A stretch of 64,000 nt of DNA from Clostridium uliginosum (GCF_900112485.1 NZ_FOMG01000001.1:1-64000), one strand, 5' to 3'. Counted from the first letter of the stretch, positions 29,501 to 37,985 are shown. Notes: generated by a model not told the origin, from the letters alone. Made by a program: numbers and translations.

Positions 29501-30157
29501 ATGAAATTTGGTAATCTTCAAAAAATAAGAAATGGAAAAAGAACCTATGGAATAACTCCACATATTCCAGGAGGTTTTATTACTCCAGACATTATGCAAA
29601 AAATTGTCGATGTAGCAAAAAAATATAATGCAGTATTAAAGCTAACATCAGGGCAAAGGATATTAATAACTAATCTTAAAGAAGAGGACTTATCTAGCAT
29701 ATGGAGTGAACTTGGTATGGAGCCTGCTGTTCGAACACAGAACTCAGTAAAGAATATTGAAATGTGTCCTGCTGGATTATGTAAGAGGTCAAAATATAAT
29801 ACTATTAGCACTGGTATGAAGCTTTCAAGAAGATATCAATGGATGGATATGCCATGTAGAACTAAGATAGGAGTATCAGGATGTAGAAATGCTTGTGGTA
29901 GTGTATATAGTAAAGATGTTGGAATAATTGCTGATAAAACTGGATTTATTGTAACAGCTGGAGGATCAGCGGGTTATAATCCAAGAATAGCAGATATTAT
30001 TGCTAAAGATATAACAGAGAAGCAAGCGTTAAAGTTAGTAGATAATATTTTTATATATTATAAGGAAGATGCAGAGGATGGAGAAAAACTAGGATTTTTT
30101 ATTGATAGAGTTGGAATTGATAAATTTAATGAAGAAGTTCTTAAAGATATATTTTAA
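29501..30157 (+). CDS. Half-size nitrite/sulfite reductase-like protein
   Basis: The 218-residue protein has a ferredoxin-like half domain (ITPHIPGGFITPDIMQKIVD) and the siroheme/[4Fe-4S] Cys set: CPAGLC, then CRTKIGVSGCRNAC, the C-x5-C ... C-x3-C arrangement adapted in small proteins. Full sulfite or nitrite reductases are about 550 residues with two such halves, so this is a compact relative, like the small dissimilatory-type proteins of anaerobes. Its substrate and electron donor are not shown. GGAGGAAG precedes the ATG. It is the last clear chromosomal gene before the integrase. Confidence 0.8.
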   Translation: MKFGNLQKIRNGKRTYGITPHIPGGFITPDIMQKIVDVAKKYNAVLKLTSGQRILITNLKEEDLSSIWSELGMEPAVRTQNSVKNIEMCPAGLCKRSKYNTISTGMKLSRRYQWMDMPCRTKIGVSGCRNACGSVYSKDVGIIADKTGFIVTAGGSAGYNPRIADIIAKDITEKQALKLVDNIFIYYKEDAEDGEKLGFFIDRVGIDKFNEEVLKDIF

Positions 30158-30334
30158 TGTAATTTATATCATATATAGGAATAAATAAAGAAATAGAATT
30201 TTAATATATTATCTGAAATGACGCCTACCAATTATTTAAAGTAATACTAAAATTATAATTTTACGCCTATAAATATAATAAATGTAATCCCTCTAATATG
30301 TTGAGTTTATTTCAGTATATTGGAGGTTGTTTTT

Positions 30335-31354
30335 ATGCCAAAAATTAATAGGAAATCAAAAACAATAGATGATTTTATAATTGATTATTTAGAATTTTGC
30401 TCTTATAAAAATTTATCTATAAAAACTATAAAATCTTATCATCAAACCTTAATGCTATTCTCACAATGGTTAAATGAATTAAAAGAAATAACAGATATAA
30501 AAAAAGTTAATAAAGAGATTGTAGAAGACTATCTAAGGTTTACTAGAGAAAGAGGAAAATATACTTTTACGTGCAATCCAGAAGGTGCTTCTATAGCTAA
30601 TTTAGACAAGAGAGAAAACGATGGAAAAACTATTGCGATATCTACATTAAATGGGTATTTAAGAAATATAAAATCTTTTGCTACTTATTTAGAAGAAAAC
30701 AATATTTGCAAAAATACAAAAATACATTCATGTAAATTTTTGAAAACCGAGAGGAAAGCAAAAGAGCAATTGACCGATGAAGAATATAAAAAGTTAATTA
30801 AGTCATTGGATTTAAGTAAATTTTATCAGTTCCGAGATTTTGTAGTAATTAATCTCATTTTTGATTCTGGAATGAGACTAGGGGAAACATTAAGTTTAAA
30901 TATCTATAATTTAGACATTGCTAGAAGAACAATATTAATACCTGCAAATACTACAAAAAGCAAAAAAGATAGAGTTGTTTTCTTTAGTTCTAACATGAGT
31001 AAATTACTACAAAGATGGCTTAAATATAAAGATGCTATGGTGGAAACAGATTTATTATTCCCTGCACAGAGAACAAACGCAGTGCTAAGTATAGGTAACT
31101 TCGAGAAAAACTTTAGAGTGTACTTAAAGAAAGCTAAGATAAACAAAAAGATAACTCCACACGGATTACGTAACAATTTTTGTCGAAGATTCATATTAGC
31201 AGGTGGAAATTTGCTAGTGCTTAGTAAGATATTAGGACATTCTAGTGTAAAAGTTACTGAGTCTGCTTATTTAGACCTACAAAGCGAAGACCTAAGAAGA
31301 AAATATCAGGCGTATAGTCCTTTAGCCAATATGGACAATGATAGGGGGTATTAA
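30335..31354 (+). CDS. int: Phage tyrosine recombinase (integrase)
   Basis: The protein has 339 residues from the ATG at 30335, eight bases after GGAGG; a TTG at 30320 is too close. The N-terminal SAM-like core-binding domain (residues 10-110) precedes the catalytic domain. The catalytic set is visible: Arg in DSGMRLGET, Lys in the KSKKDR hairpin, H-x-x-R in TPHGLRNNF, His in LGHSSVKVT and Tyr in ESAYLDLQ. It marks the left edge of the prophage; the att core could not be identified. Downstream is a long non-coding stretch occupied by a structured RNA on the other strand. Confidence 0.92.
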   Translation: MPKINRKSKTIDDFIIDYLEFCSYKNLSIKTIKSYHQTLMLFSQWLNELKEITDIKKVNKEIVEDYLRFTRERGKYTFTCNPEGASIANLDKRENDGKTIAISTLNGYLRNIKSFATYLEENNICKNTKIHSCKFLKTERKAKEQLTDEEYKKLIKSLDLSKFYQFRDFVVINLIFDSGMRLGETLSLNIYNLDIARRTILIPANTTKSKKDRVVFFSSNMSKLLQRWLKYKDAMVETDLLFPAQRTNAVLSIGNFEKNFRVYLKKAKINKKITPHGLRNNFCRRFILAGGNLLVLSKILGHSSVKVTESAYLDLQSEDLRRKYQAYSPLANMDNDRGY

Positions 31355-31404
31355 AAATGAGATATGACAGATAAGGCACATGCAATAGAAAATATTATTA
31401 AAAA

Positions 31405-31445
31405 ATTAAGATAAAAAAATAGAGGTGTATGCGAAACACCTCCAC
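31405..31445 (-). terminator. Terminator of the large minus-strand RNA
   Basis: On the minus strand GAGGTGTTTCGCATACACCTC is followed by TATTTTTTTA. On the plus strand the same hairpin has no T run, so it ends a leftward transcript. Confidence 0.85.
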
Positions 31446-32017
31446 CAAAACTGAATATCGTTTTATAAATACTTTTGCAATCCATAAAAGGATATACAAC
31501 CAAACTGTAAATATATTGTATATCAAAAAAAATAGGATTGCAATAGGTTTATTTCCTATACACTTTTTTAACGGGCTGAAAATTACGCTCGTTAACGTAT
31601 AGGTTAACTGTTATGCACTATGCAGTAGCAATCGGGAAATCTCGAACGCTAAAATATAGTAGGTTTGGTCAGCCAATGTATAAAAATGACCAATCTTATA
31701 TATTCCATTGGACTTTCTCTTATTGTAGTTGATGGTAAGGTAATATATAAGATTAGGTGCGTGGCGACCAATAACCTTTAAACAACAGTCAATTCGGTGG
31801 TATTTTGGCACTCTAATGAGTGGGTAAGTATTAGTAATTCAACATCAAGGACAAAATTTTGATGGTAAAACTGATATGCGTAAGCGATAATAATAAGAGT
31901 ATTGATGGGGATTCTTAACGGATAAACCAAACAATCAATAATTATTTTCCTTATGTTCACAATTAATTTTTTTGTGAATGTAGGTAAAATAATTATATCC
32001 AAAAATAACTTACAAAT
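31405..32017 (-). ncRNA. Large structured RNA gene (about 610 nt), ROOL/GOLLD-like candidate
   Basis: The region has no convincing ORF but a complete minus-strand transcription unit. Long perfect stems are plentiful: AATCTTATATATT (31692-31704) with AATATATAAGATT (31742-31754); TTGCAATCC with GGATTGCAA (31476-31542) enclosing GATATACA/TGTATATC; CCTATAC/GTATAGG (31555-31603) enclosing TTAACG/CGTTAA; CACTC/GAGTG near 31815; and ATAATTATTTTCCT paired near 31940-31995 enclosing TTCACA/TGTGAA. Size, ornate folding, prophage location and isolation from ORFs recall the ROOL and GOLLD RNA classes known in phages. Class membership is not proven; the existence of a structured RNA is well supported. Confidence 0.7.
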
Positions 32018-32023
32018 TTCCAA

Positions 32024-32052
32024 ACAATATCAAGCCTTAGTTCTAAAGTCAA
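32024..32052 (-). promoter_or_regulatory. Promoter of the large structured RNA
   Basis: On the minus strand TTGACT (32052-32047), a 17-base spacer and TATTGT (32029-32024) give a near-consensus sigma-A promoter with a start near 32017. Confidence 0.8.
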
Positions 32053-32119
32053 CACTTAATTTCAAATTAATATTAGGATAACAAAGAGTAACTTAGATAG
32101 AAATAAAATTGATAATTCA

Positions 32120-32128
32120 TGTTATAAT
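32120..32128 (+). promoter_or_regulatory. Extended -10 promoter of the J-domain gene
   Basis: TGTTATAAT is an extended -10 element 48 bases before the GTG start, divergent from the structured-RNA promoter. Confidence 0.5.
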
Positions 32129-32175
32129 AATTGCAATGTAAAACTAAACTACTAGTAGTAGGGAGCGATATAATT

Positions 32176-32859
32176 GTGTGTATAAAAATTAGTAAGTATT
32201 TAAAGGGATATCGAAATAAATATGCAGTAAATTATAGTTTTTATGATGAGAGTATTATTCATTTATTTGATTTTGATGAGAAAGAAGTCTTTAATACAAG
32301 CGAAACTGGCAGTTCATCATTTTATAGATCGGAGATAAGAAGTCTTTTAAACGAATTTAAGACATTTGACAAGGTACAAGATAAATTGAATATGGAAAAG
32401 AACTCTTTTGAGCGAATGATAATAGAGGCAGTTGAGGATTTTTATGAACATGAGTTTAAAGACCAGTTTAATAAGAACCAGTACAGAGTGTATGTTCGTA
32501 ATAAAAAAGAAAATGAAATAATACAAGATATGATATATTTCGAAGAAGAATATGATAAAACTTTCAATGACGAAGAACATTTCAAAAAATGGTATATAGA
32601 GATAATTAATTACAACTACAATACAAAATTTACTACATATAATGAGGCTAAAAGATTTCATAAATCTGAAGGGTGGAAACAGTTGAAGGGGGAGAATAAT
32701 TCCCACAATTACGGTTTGACACCAGAAGAAGATGAGCTTTTGCAGGAAGTGCTTAAGATAGGATTCACTAAACTTGCGAAGAAATATCATCCTGACGTAA
32801 AGGGAGACGATGAGAAAATGAAGTTGTTGAATAGTTTAAAAGAAAAGATTAAAAAATAG
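32176..32859 (+). CDS. Protein with C-terminal J-domain-like HPD motif
   Basis: The protein has 227 residues from the GTG at 32176, behind TAGGGAG. The last 40 residues read EVLKIGFTKLAKKYHPDVKG followed by DDEKMKLLNSLKEKI: an HPD tripeptide between two helices, as in DnaJ J-domains. The N-terminal 180 residues are acidic and aromatic-rich, without a recognised domain. A J-domain would stimulate the ATPase of a host DnaK; phages use such proteins to redirect host chaperones. The truncated helix I makes the call moderate. Confidence 0.6.
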   Translation: MCIKISKYLKGYRNKYAVNYSFYDESIIHLFDFDEKEVFNTSETGSSSFYRSEIRSLLNEFKTFDKVQDKLNMEKNSFERMIIEAVEDFYEHEFKDQFNKNQYRVYVRNKKENEIIQDMIYFEEEYDKTFNDEEHFKKWYIEIINYNYNTKFTTYNEAKRFHKSEGWKQLKGENNSHNYGLTPEEDELLQEVLKIGFTKLAKKYHPDVKGDDEKMKLLNSLKEKIKK

Positions 32860-32874
32860 TCAAAGAAAAATAAA

Positions 32875-32909
32875 AAGGATAACTCACTAGGGTGTAATGA
32901 GTTATCCTA
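32875..32909. terminator. Hairpin after the J-domain gene
   Basis: AGGATAACTCA and TGAGTTATCCT pair perfectly. A T run is present on the minus-strand side (CCTTTTTA), so it may stop leftward transcription better than rightward. Confidence 0.6.
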
Positions 32910-33047
32910 AATACTGGTTATAATTTATTATTTGGGGAAATAATAATGCTTTAACTACTTTATGTTTTTATTATAGTACGGATTTGTGACAGGATTATGG
33001 CAAATTTAAATAATTAATCTTAATAAATGAGAATATTTTATAAGAGG

Positions 33048-33085
33048 CTAAGGAGTTTTCATTGCTCCTTAGCCTTATTTTTTTC
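33048..33085 (+). terminator. Strong intrinsic terminator
   Basis: AGGCTAAGGAG pairs with CTCCTTAGCCT around a nine-base loop, followed by TATTTTTTTC. Confidence 0.9.
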
Positions 33086-33154
33086 GCTTTATGAGTAATA
33101 TCCTATATATGGGGAAATATATAAATTAAAAGGTTAAAAAGGATTTTGATTTAT

Positions 33155-34087
33155 ATGCGAAGATTAACAAGATTAAAAGGTTTGTTTGAAATATATTATA
33201 AGAATATAGAAAAAGTTCATGGTATGGCAATTATTTATGTTGGATATTCACCATATTCAGATATTGTATATATAGGTAAAACTGAAAAGCATTTAGATGT
33301 TAGAAAAGAAGAACATTTTCAGACTTTAAGAGCAGGAAATCATTCTTGTAAAGTATTCCAGCAACTATATAATTGCGTTGGAGAAAAAAATATAATATTT
33401 AAGGTTGTTGATCGATGTTTAGCAAGTGAAGCTAAAACATTAGAAACAAGATATCATAGAAAGTACAACAGCAAATTTGCTGTATGTAGCCATAAGTATA
33501 ACGGAAAGGATTTTTTTAATATTATGTTTAAATATGTGACAGACCCATATTTTGAACCTTTAAAATTTAGTGAGAAATTTATAATTGAAATTTATATGAA
33601 TTATTATAGAAGTAATAATGAAGGTGAATGCAGAAGTTCACAAGAAATAATACAGGAAGTATCAACTAGTGGAATGAAATTATTACAAGAAGAATTTAAA
33701 GATACAGAATTTAGAAAAATATTAGGCAAGGTTATAAATGACTTAAAAATGGATGAAATAGATATAAATGATAGTGTAAGTAAGTATATGTATATTAAGA
33801 TGATCTATGATATATATAACGATGAAAAAAATGAATTAAAAAAGATACTTATAGATAATATTTATAAAGAAAAAGAATTATATGATGATTTATTAAATTT
33901 ATCAATATCTTATGCAATAGAATATGATACTAGCGAGAAAAATACTTTAAAATCAATGGATATGGTTATAAATGAAATTTTTGGCAAGCAATTTCAATTT
34001 AAGCCTAGATATTCTGATTTAGTTTATTATTATTGGCTAGAAGAGTCATGTAGATATTTATTTAAAAAAAAATATTCAGTCCTATAA
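33155..34087 (+). CDS. GIY-YIG-like nuclease domain protein (first of two)
   Basis: The protein has 310 residues from the ATG at 33155, behind AAAAAGG. Residues about 20-110 match a GIY-YIG fold: AIIYVGYSPYSDIVYIGKTE, then the Arg in LDVRKEEHF and a downstream Glu in KTLETRYHRKYN. The central Tyr-Ile-Gly is intact, while the first strand reads IIYVGY in place of GIY. The C-terminal 200 residues are helical and unrecognised. The next gene also encodes a GIY-YIG protein, so the two may be relatives that diverged. Confidence 0.65.
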   Translation: MRRLTRLKGLFEIYYKNIEKVHGMAIIYVGYSPYSDIVYIGKTEKHLDVRKEEHFQTLRAGNHSCKVFQQLYNCVGEKNIIFKVVDRCLASEAKTLETRYHRKYNSKFAVCSHKYNGKDFFNIMFKYVTDPYFEPLKFSEKFIIEIYMNYYRSNNEGECRSSQEIIQEVSTSGMKLLQEEFKDTEFRKILGKVINDLKMDEIDINDSVSKYMYIKMIYDIYNDEKNELKKILIDNIYKEKELYDDLLNLSISYAIEYDTSEKNTLKSMDMVINEIFGKQFQFKPRYSDLVYYYWLEESCRYLFKKKYSVL

Positions 34088-34127
34088 ATGTGGAAAATAT
34101 TTATTGTTTTATATAAAGGAGATATAA

Positions 34128-34988
34128 ATGAACATAGAATTGAATAAAATTCCGATTCTTCCAGGAGTATATATAATTAAATGTCTTGACAATAAGCGTA
34201 TGTATATTGGTTCGGCAAAAAACTTACAAACAAGATTTAGAACTTATAAAAGTCAACTAAAATATGCAAATCATAAAGTCGAACAATTAAATGATGATAT
34301 TAAAAAATATGGATTAGATAATATTGAGATAGATATATTATGTACTTGTACAGGAAGAGTTAGAACTATCATAGAAAGATACTATATAAAGCATTATAAT
34401 GCAATTAGCTTAGGGTATAATAGTATAAATGCACCTAAAGTTTTAGCAAAGGACAAAATAAATATTATTGGAAATACAATTAAAGGTAAAAATATACTGT
34501 ATATTAATAATTGGTTGGAAAAATATATTCTTGAATTATTTGATTATAAAGATTCAGAAGTAGACAAAGTCATTTCAATGAAAGATTTAGTTGAGATGTT
34601 TGAAAAAGAATTTAAGGTTGAAATAGATGATTTATCAATAATTTTTGAATTTATTAGAAAATTAGATGCTACTATATTTGTAAAAGATACAGATTCGGAC
34701 ATATATTATGAAATAAGTGGTAATCAAATGTGGAAATTTATGCATTGGGAAGAATTTAGTTCGGATAAATATATTGATAAAGATACTAAGGATAGAGTAT
34801 GCAACCAATTAACACTAAGTAATATATTTGTAGAATGCACTAAGTATAATGGGAATAATAATGTTGATATAGAAAGGATATTTCAATCAATTGATTCTTT
34901 TAGAGCTAATAATCAAATAATAGATGCTACTTATAAAATACAATATCATAGATTAGGTAATTTAGATTTAGGTTTTGTAGATAAATAA
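34128..34988 (+). CDS. GIY-YIG endonuclease-like protein (second of two)
   Basis: The 286-residue protein has a canonical N-terminal GIY-YIG nuclease: GVYIIKCLDNKRMYIGSAKN, the catalytic Arg in LQTRFRTYKSQL and the metal-binding Glu in RTIIERYYIKHYNAIS. The remaining 190 residues carry no known DNA-binding motif that I can name, though the charged helical part could bind DNA. Phage GIY-YIG genes often encode homing or host-DNA-targeting nucleases. AAGGAG lies before the ATG; a terminator follows. Confidence 0.78.
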   Translation: MNIELNKIPILPGVYIIKCLDNKRMYIGSAKNLQTRFRTYKSQLKYANHKVEQLNDDIKKYGLDNIEIDILCTCTGRVRTIIERYYIKHYNAISLGYNSINAPKVLAKDKINIIGNTIKGKNILYINNWLEKYILELFDYKDSEVDKVISMKDLVEMFEKEFKVEIDDLSIIFEFIRKLDATIFVKDTDSDIYYEISGNQMWKFMHWEEFSSDKYIDKDTKDRVCNQLTLSNIFVECTKYNGNNNVDIERIFQSIDSFRANNQIIDATYKIQYHRLGNLDLGFVDK

Positions 34989-35014
34989 AATATGTTTGTA
35001 AAATAAATTAATTA

Positions 35015-35048
35015 CAAGACTAGGAGCAATCTTAGTCTTATTTTTTTA
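35015..35048 (+). terminator. Terminator after the GIY-YIG genes
   Basis: AAGACTA and TAGTCTT pair around a ten-base loop, followed by ATTTTTTTATA. Confidence 0.8.
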
Positions 35049-35149
35049 TATTAGTTTACAATAATTAAGAGGATATTAGAATTATTTGGCTAAATAAACT
35101 ATAACTGGTATAAAAGTGCTGGTTAATATTTTATGGGAGAGTGGATGGA

Positions 35150-35425
35150 ATGGAAGGTACTTTTAAAGAAAAAACATATAAAAATACATCTAATGTTATA
35201 GTTACTGATGATATAGAAAAAGTATCTCAATGGATATCGGATGTAATACTATTTATAAAGGCAGAAACTATATTAGATGAGAATGATTCTATTACAAAAC
35301 AATTTATTTATGAATATAAAAATGTTAAAAATACACAAATAGATGATTTTAAAAGATTGGTGGGAACTGTACGAAGTTTAAAAGAAAGATTTGATTCAAT
35401 AGATAATAGCGTTAATGCATTTTAA
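35150..35425 (+). CDS. Small hypothetical phage protein
   Basis: The protein has 91 residues from the ATG at 35150, eight bases after GGGAGAG. It is acidic and mainly helical (VTDDIEKVSQWISDVILFIK), ending in a possible coiled coil (FKRLVGTVRSLKERFDSIDN). No family is recognised. It precedes a gene killed by an early stop codon. Confidence 0.55.
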   Translation: MEGTFKEKTYKNTSNVIVTDDIEKVSQWISDVILFIKAETILDENDSITKQFIYEYKNVKNTQIDDFKRLVGTVRSLKERFDSIDNSVNAF

Positions 35426-35436
35426 GGGGTACGAAT

Positions 35437-35841
35437 ATGACATACGATGAATTTTAAAAACAAATTTTAGAATCAGAAATAGATGATTGGGAATATGATG
35501 ATGATTTAGGTTTATATATTTTAAAGACTAATATATGTATTTCAATTTTAAGTGATAGAAATGATATTAAAGATAGGGAATTTTTTGAAGATTGGGTTGA
35601 AAATTATTCAGATAAGAGTGCCTGTAGAGCACGTTTCTTTTTAAGGTATAATGGTTCGATAATAGAAACGTTTAATACTGCGGCGGTTGATGGATATAGA
35701 CAATTAATACCATATCCTAAACGCTTTAGTAGTTTAAGCATAGATAAAAAGCAATATAAGATAGGAAAAATAGTAAATATTCCATATAAAGGTTATGATT
35801 TCGATGAATATTTAAGTATAGCACAAATTAAGATTAATTAA
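35437..35841 (+). pseudogene. Phage gene with a nonsense codon at position 7
   Basis: ATG at 35437 behind AAGGGG opens MTYDEF, then TAA. The same frame continues for 127 more codons without a stop (ILESEIDDWEYDDDLGLYIL ... YRQLIPYPKRFSSLSI ...). No alternative ATG, GTG or TTG with a ribosome binding site lies just after the stop. The intact frame and codon use argue for a recent point mutation or a sequencing error. The function is unknown. Confidence 0.7.
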
Positions 35842-35849
35842 AATACAAA

Positions 35850-35885
35850 GGATTACCACAATAAAAACTGGTAGTCCTTTTTTAA
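35850..35885 (+). terminator. Intrinsic terminator
   Basis: GGATTACCA and TGGTAGTCC pair (one wobble) and are followed by TTTTTTAA. The 35886-36050 stretch holds no gene. Confidence 0.75.
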
Positions 35886-36050
35886 TACCTCAAACTCACC
35901 TAAAAGTATTACTCTAATACTTGACTAAATCACTAAGGTATAAAAACAATACTATATATTAACTACTATTCTTTCTTATATTAATTACTTTAAGTCTATA
36001 TTAACTACAATATAAAAGAGCAATAAAAAAGTAGATACTTATTTAGGTAT

Positions 36051-36239
36051 CTACTTTTCGTTATTTTCATTTATAAGGTCAAATATATTTTTTTCGTCTA
36101 ATTGTTTTCTCAATATATCTATTGAAAGATCATATATTGTTGATTGGTTCAATTTTGTCTTTTCGCAAATTTTCATTACAAAATCCATATTATCACTTCT
36201 TAATGTTGAGTTTAATCTTTTTCTATGAACTAGAGCCAT
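36051..36239 (-). CDS. Ribbon-helix-helix DNA-binding protein
   Basis: The protein has 62 residues from the ATG at 36239, behind GAGGTG. It reads MALVHRKRLNSTLRSDNMDF then a helix-turn-helix pair ending TIYDLSIDILRKQL, the short beta strand plus two helices of Arc/CopG-type proteins. Such proteins bind palindromic operators as dimers. It is divergent from a gene whose promoter carries two GTTACGTAAC palindromes, so it is a good candidate for their repressor. Confidence 0.7.
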   Translation of the reverse strand: MALVHRKRLNSTLRSDNMDFVMKICEKTKLNQSTIYDLSIDILRKQLDEKNIFDLINENNEK

Positions 36240-36319
36240 TATATACACCTCATTTCTACTAACTAGTATACTACAAGTTACTGAACTTTACACTATTTTA
36301 AAAAACTTTACGAAAGGTA

Positions 36320-36369
36320 TTGCATAGTTACGTAACCTGTGATATATTAGGTACATAAGGTTACGTAAC
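36320..36369 (+). promoter_or_regulatory. Promoter with paired palindromic operators
   Basis: TTGCAT (36320-36325), 17 bases and TATATT (36343-36348) form a promoter for the gene at 36400. GTTACGTAAC occurs exactly at 36327-36336, inside the spacer, and at 36360-36369, near +7. The centres are 33 bp apart, three helical turns, so bound dimers would lie on one face and occlude RNA polymerase. Confidence 0.75.
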
Positions 36370-36399
36370 TTAACGCAATGGAAAAGGAGGTAGTAATAA

Positions 36400-37063
36400 A
36401 TGAACACATCTAAGGACTTTATAAAATTTCGTCAATATATTAGAACTCAAAATTTAAAAGTCAATGAGCAATACTTGCTAGAGTTATTTTTCGAGTATAC
36501 ATCAATTCAATATGGATATGCGTTCCCTAAATTCTCTGACATCATGTCATCGTTTAATACTACCTCTAAGAATCGCATAAGTAGCACTATAAAGAAGTTA
36601 GAGAAAAAGGGGTTGATAAAAGTAGATAGAGATCACACAAACAATAGATACTATGTAGTTAATATCGAATTATTCATCAATCAAGGTAAAAGTAATGATA
36701 AAAATGGAAATAAACCTACAAAAGAAATAGAAGGACAAGTTTCTATAGAAGAATTAACTCCAGAAGAATCAAAGGTAATAGAACTAACTAGCTTCACACC
36801 AAATCAGTCTAGGAGGCTCTTAGAACTATCAAAAAACAAACTAGATAAAGTTTATAGAATACGCAGAGTATGCCCTAGATAGAGGTGTTAAGAACATATA
36901 TGGATATGTTAAAAAACTTATTGAAGTTAATGCGGATGTAAGCCAAGGCACTAAAGAGAATTATCATAAAAAATCTATACCTTTTGTGGAAAATTGCAGT
37001 AGCAGGGAATATTCAGAAGAATACTATCAATATATAGAAAATCGGCTTCTTGGATGGGCATAA
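36400..37063 (+). pseudogene. Frameshifted helix-turn-helix replication/organizer-like gene
   Basis: The first frame (36400-36882) encodes a winged-helix region (FPKFSDIMSSFNTTSKNRIS, then TIKKLEKKGLIKVDRD) and stops shortly after NKLDKV. A second frame, shifted by one base at about 36850, continues FIEYAEYALDRGVKNIYGYV then KKLIEVNADVSQ to a stop at 37061. The ALDRGVKNIYGYVKKLIE segment is the sort of C-terminal helix seen in phage and plasmid replisome-organizer or Rep proteins. The two frames look like one broken gene; programmed frameshifting is less likely. AAGGAGG precedes the ATG. Confidence 0.6.
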
Positions 37064-37110
37064 ATATTAAATTGCTCTTTGAAAAATGAATATTAATAAA
37101 ATGAAAAAGG

Positions 37111-37165
37111 CAGTAACATAATTACCACCAATCCATTTTGCAAGATTAGTATAGCTTATGTTACT
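37111..37165. repeat. 10-bp inverted repeat in the leader of a small ORF
   Basis: AGTAACATAA and TTATGTTACT are exact complements separated by about 35 bases, upstream of the 53-residue ORF. It could form a leader hairpin or be a protein site. Confidence 0.4.
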
Positions 37166-37188
37166 CCTAAAATCAAGGGGGAAGAAAA

Positions 37189-37350
37189 ATGAGTTTAAAT
37201 TTATATGGACTAATAATTAAAGCAGCCAACGAGAATAATATGAATATGACATTGGAGGAAATCAGCAGAATTAACGATTCAATTAATGAACTAATTGCTA
37301 GGGGAATAAACAAAGATATGATTTTGAATAATTTAGAAATGTTAATGTAA
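37189..37350 (+). CDS. Small hypothetical protein (53 aa)
   Basis: ATG at 37189 lies behind AAGGGGGAAG. The product begins MSLNLYGLIIKAANENNMN and continues MTLEEISRINDSINELIARG with a helical C-terminus. Strong ribosome binding site, helical composition and close spacing to the next gene (28 bases) support it as real. No family is recognised. Confidence 0.55.
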   Translation: MSLNLYGLIIKAANENNMNMTLEEISRINDSINELIARGINKDMILNNLEMLM

Positions 37351-37378
37351 AAATTAAAATTTAAGGAGTGTATTAAAT

Positions 37379-37933
37379 ATGTGTGAATTAGCAGTAAAAA
37401 TCAAAAGAAATCAATTTTCAATAAATCTAATAAAGGATTTAAATTACATACCAAACAAAGGAGCAGACACAAAAGAAAGTATTTTAAATTTATTTAATGC
37501 CATAAGTGTAGCAGGTAAAACTTTAATAGAAGCTATTGGAGATGCACATTACATCGTTGATGAATCTAAAAATATAGTGAAAGTCTATAAATGTAAGATT
37601 AGCAATAAGGTTAATCCAAGCAAACCATTTAGTAGCGTTCTAACTAAGAAGCAAGTAGATTTTGATGATTTTTCAAGTTTTATTGTATGGAATGGTATTG
37701 AGTGTGAGGAAGAACTTTGCTTTATGACAGCTAAAGATTATAAAAGTAGAGAATTTAAAAATGCCATATATGCAACAAGTGAAGATGATATTTGGAATGC
37801 ATTGGAAGCTACGATAGAAATGGATTATGATACTATGGAGAAAGAATTTGAAGGTGTCAGATTTAGAGATAACGAAAATACCTGCGTGGTAAAATTTAAC
37901 AATGAAAAAGAGTATGCTATTTTAAGAATGTAA
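37379..37933 (+). CDS. Hypothetical phage protein (184 aa)
   Basis: It is preceded by AAGGAGTG. The protein is mixed alpha/beta, moderately acidic toward the C-terminus, with a segment VAGKTLIEAIGDAHYIVDES and five scattered Cys residues without a zinc-finger spacing. No known domain was recognised. It lies between a small ORF and the recombinase-like regulator, in the early-control part of the prophage. Confidence 0.6.
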   Translation: MCELAVKIKRNQFSINLIKDLNYIPNKGADTKESILNLFNAISVAGKTLIEAIGDAHYIVDESKNIVKVYKCKISNKVNPSKPFSSVLTKKQVDFDDFSSFIVWNGIECEEELCFMTAKDYKSREFKNAIYATSEDDIWNALEATIEMDYDTMEKEFEGVRFRDNENTCVVKFNNEKEYAILRM

Positions 37934-37956
37934 AAATATAATGTGGAAGAGTTAGA

Positions 37957-37985
37957 TTGAATACATATTCTTTTTATGATACTAT
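37957..37985 (+). promoter_or_regulatory. Promoter of the recombinase-like regulator
   Basis: TTGAAT (37957-37962), 17 bases and TACTAT (37980-37985). Just downstream ATGATTTAAAATAAATT (from about 37990) differs at two positions from the ACAATTTAAAATA repeat family at 39001-39243, suggesting autoregulation. Confidence 0.6.

Noticed and set aside
30158..30334. Prophage attL core next to the integrase
   Set aside because: The right end of the prophage is outside the window, so no direct repeat can be compared.
31611..32023. Two minus-strand ORFs (66 and 81 codons) in the large RNA locus
   Set aside because: They overlap the perfect stems, lack ribosome binding sites, and the longer one begins upstream of the predicted transcript start.
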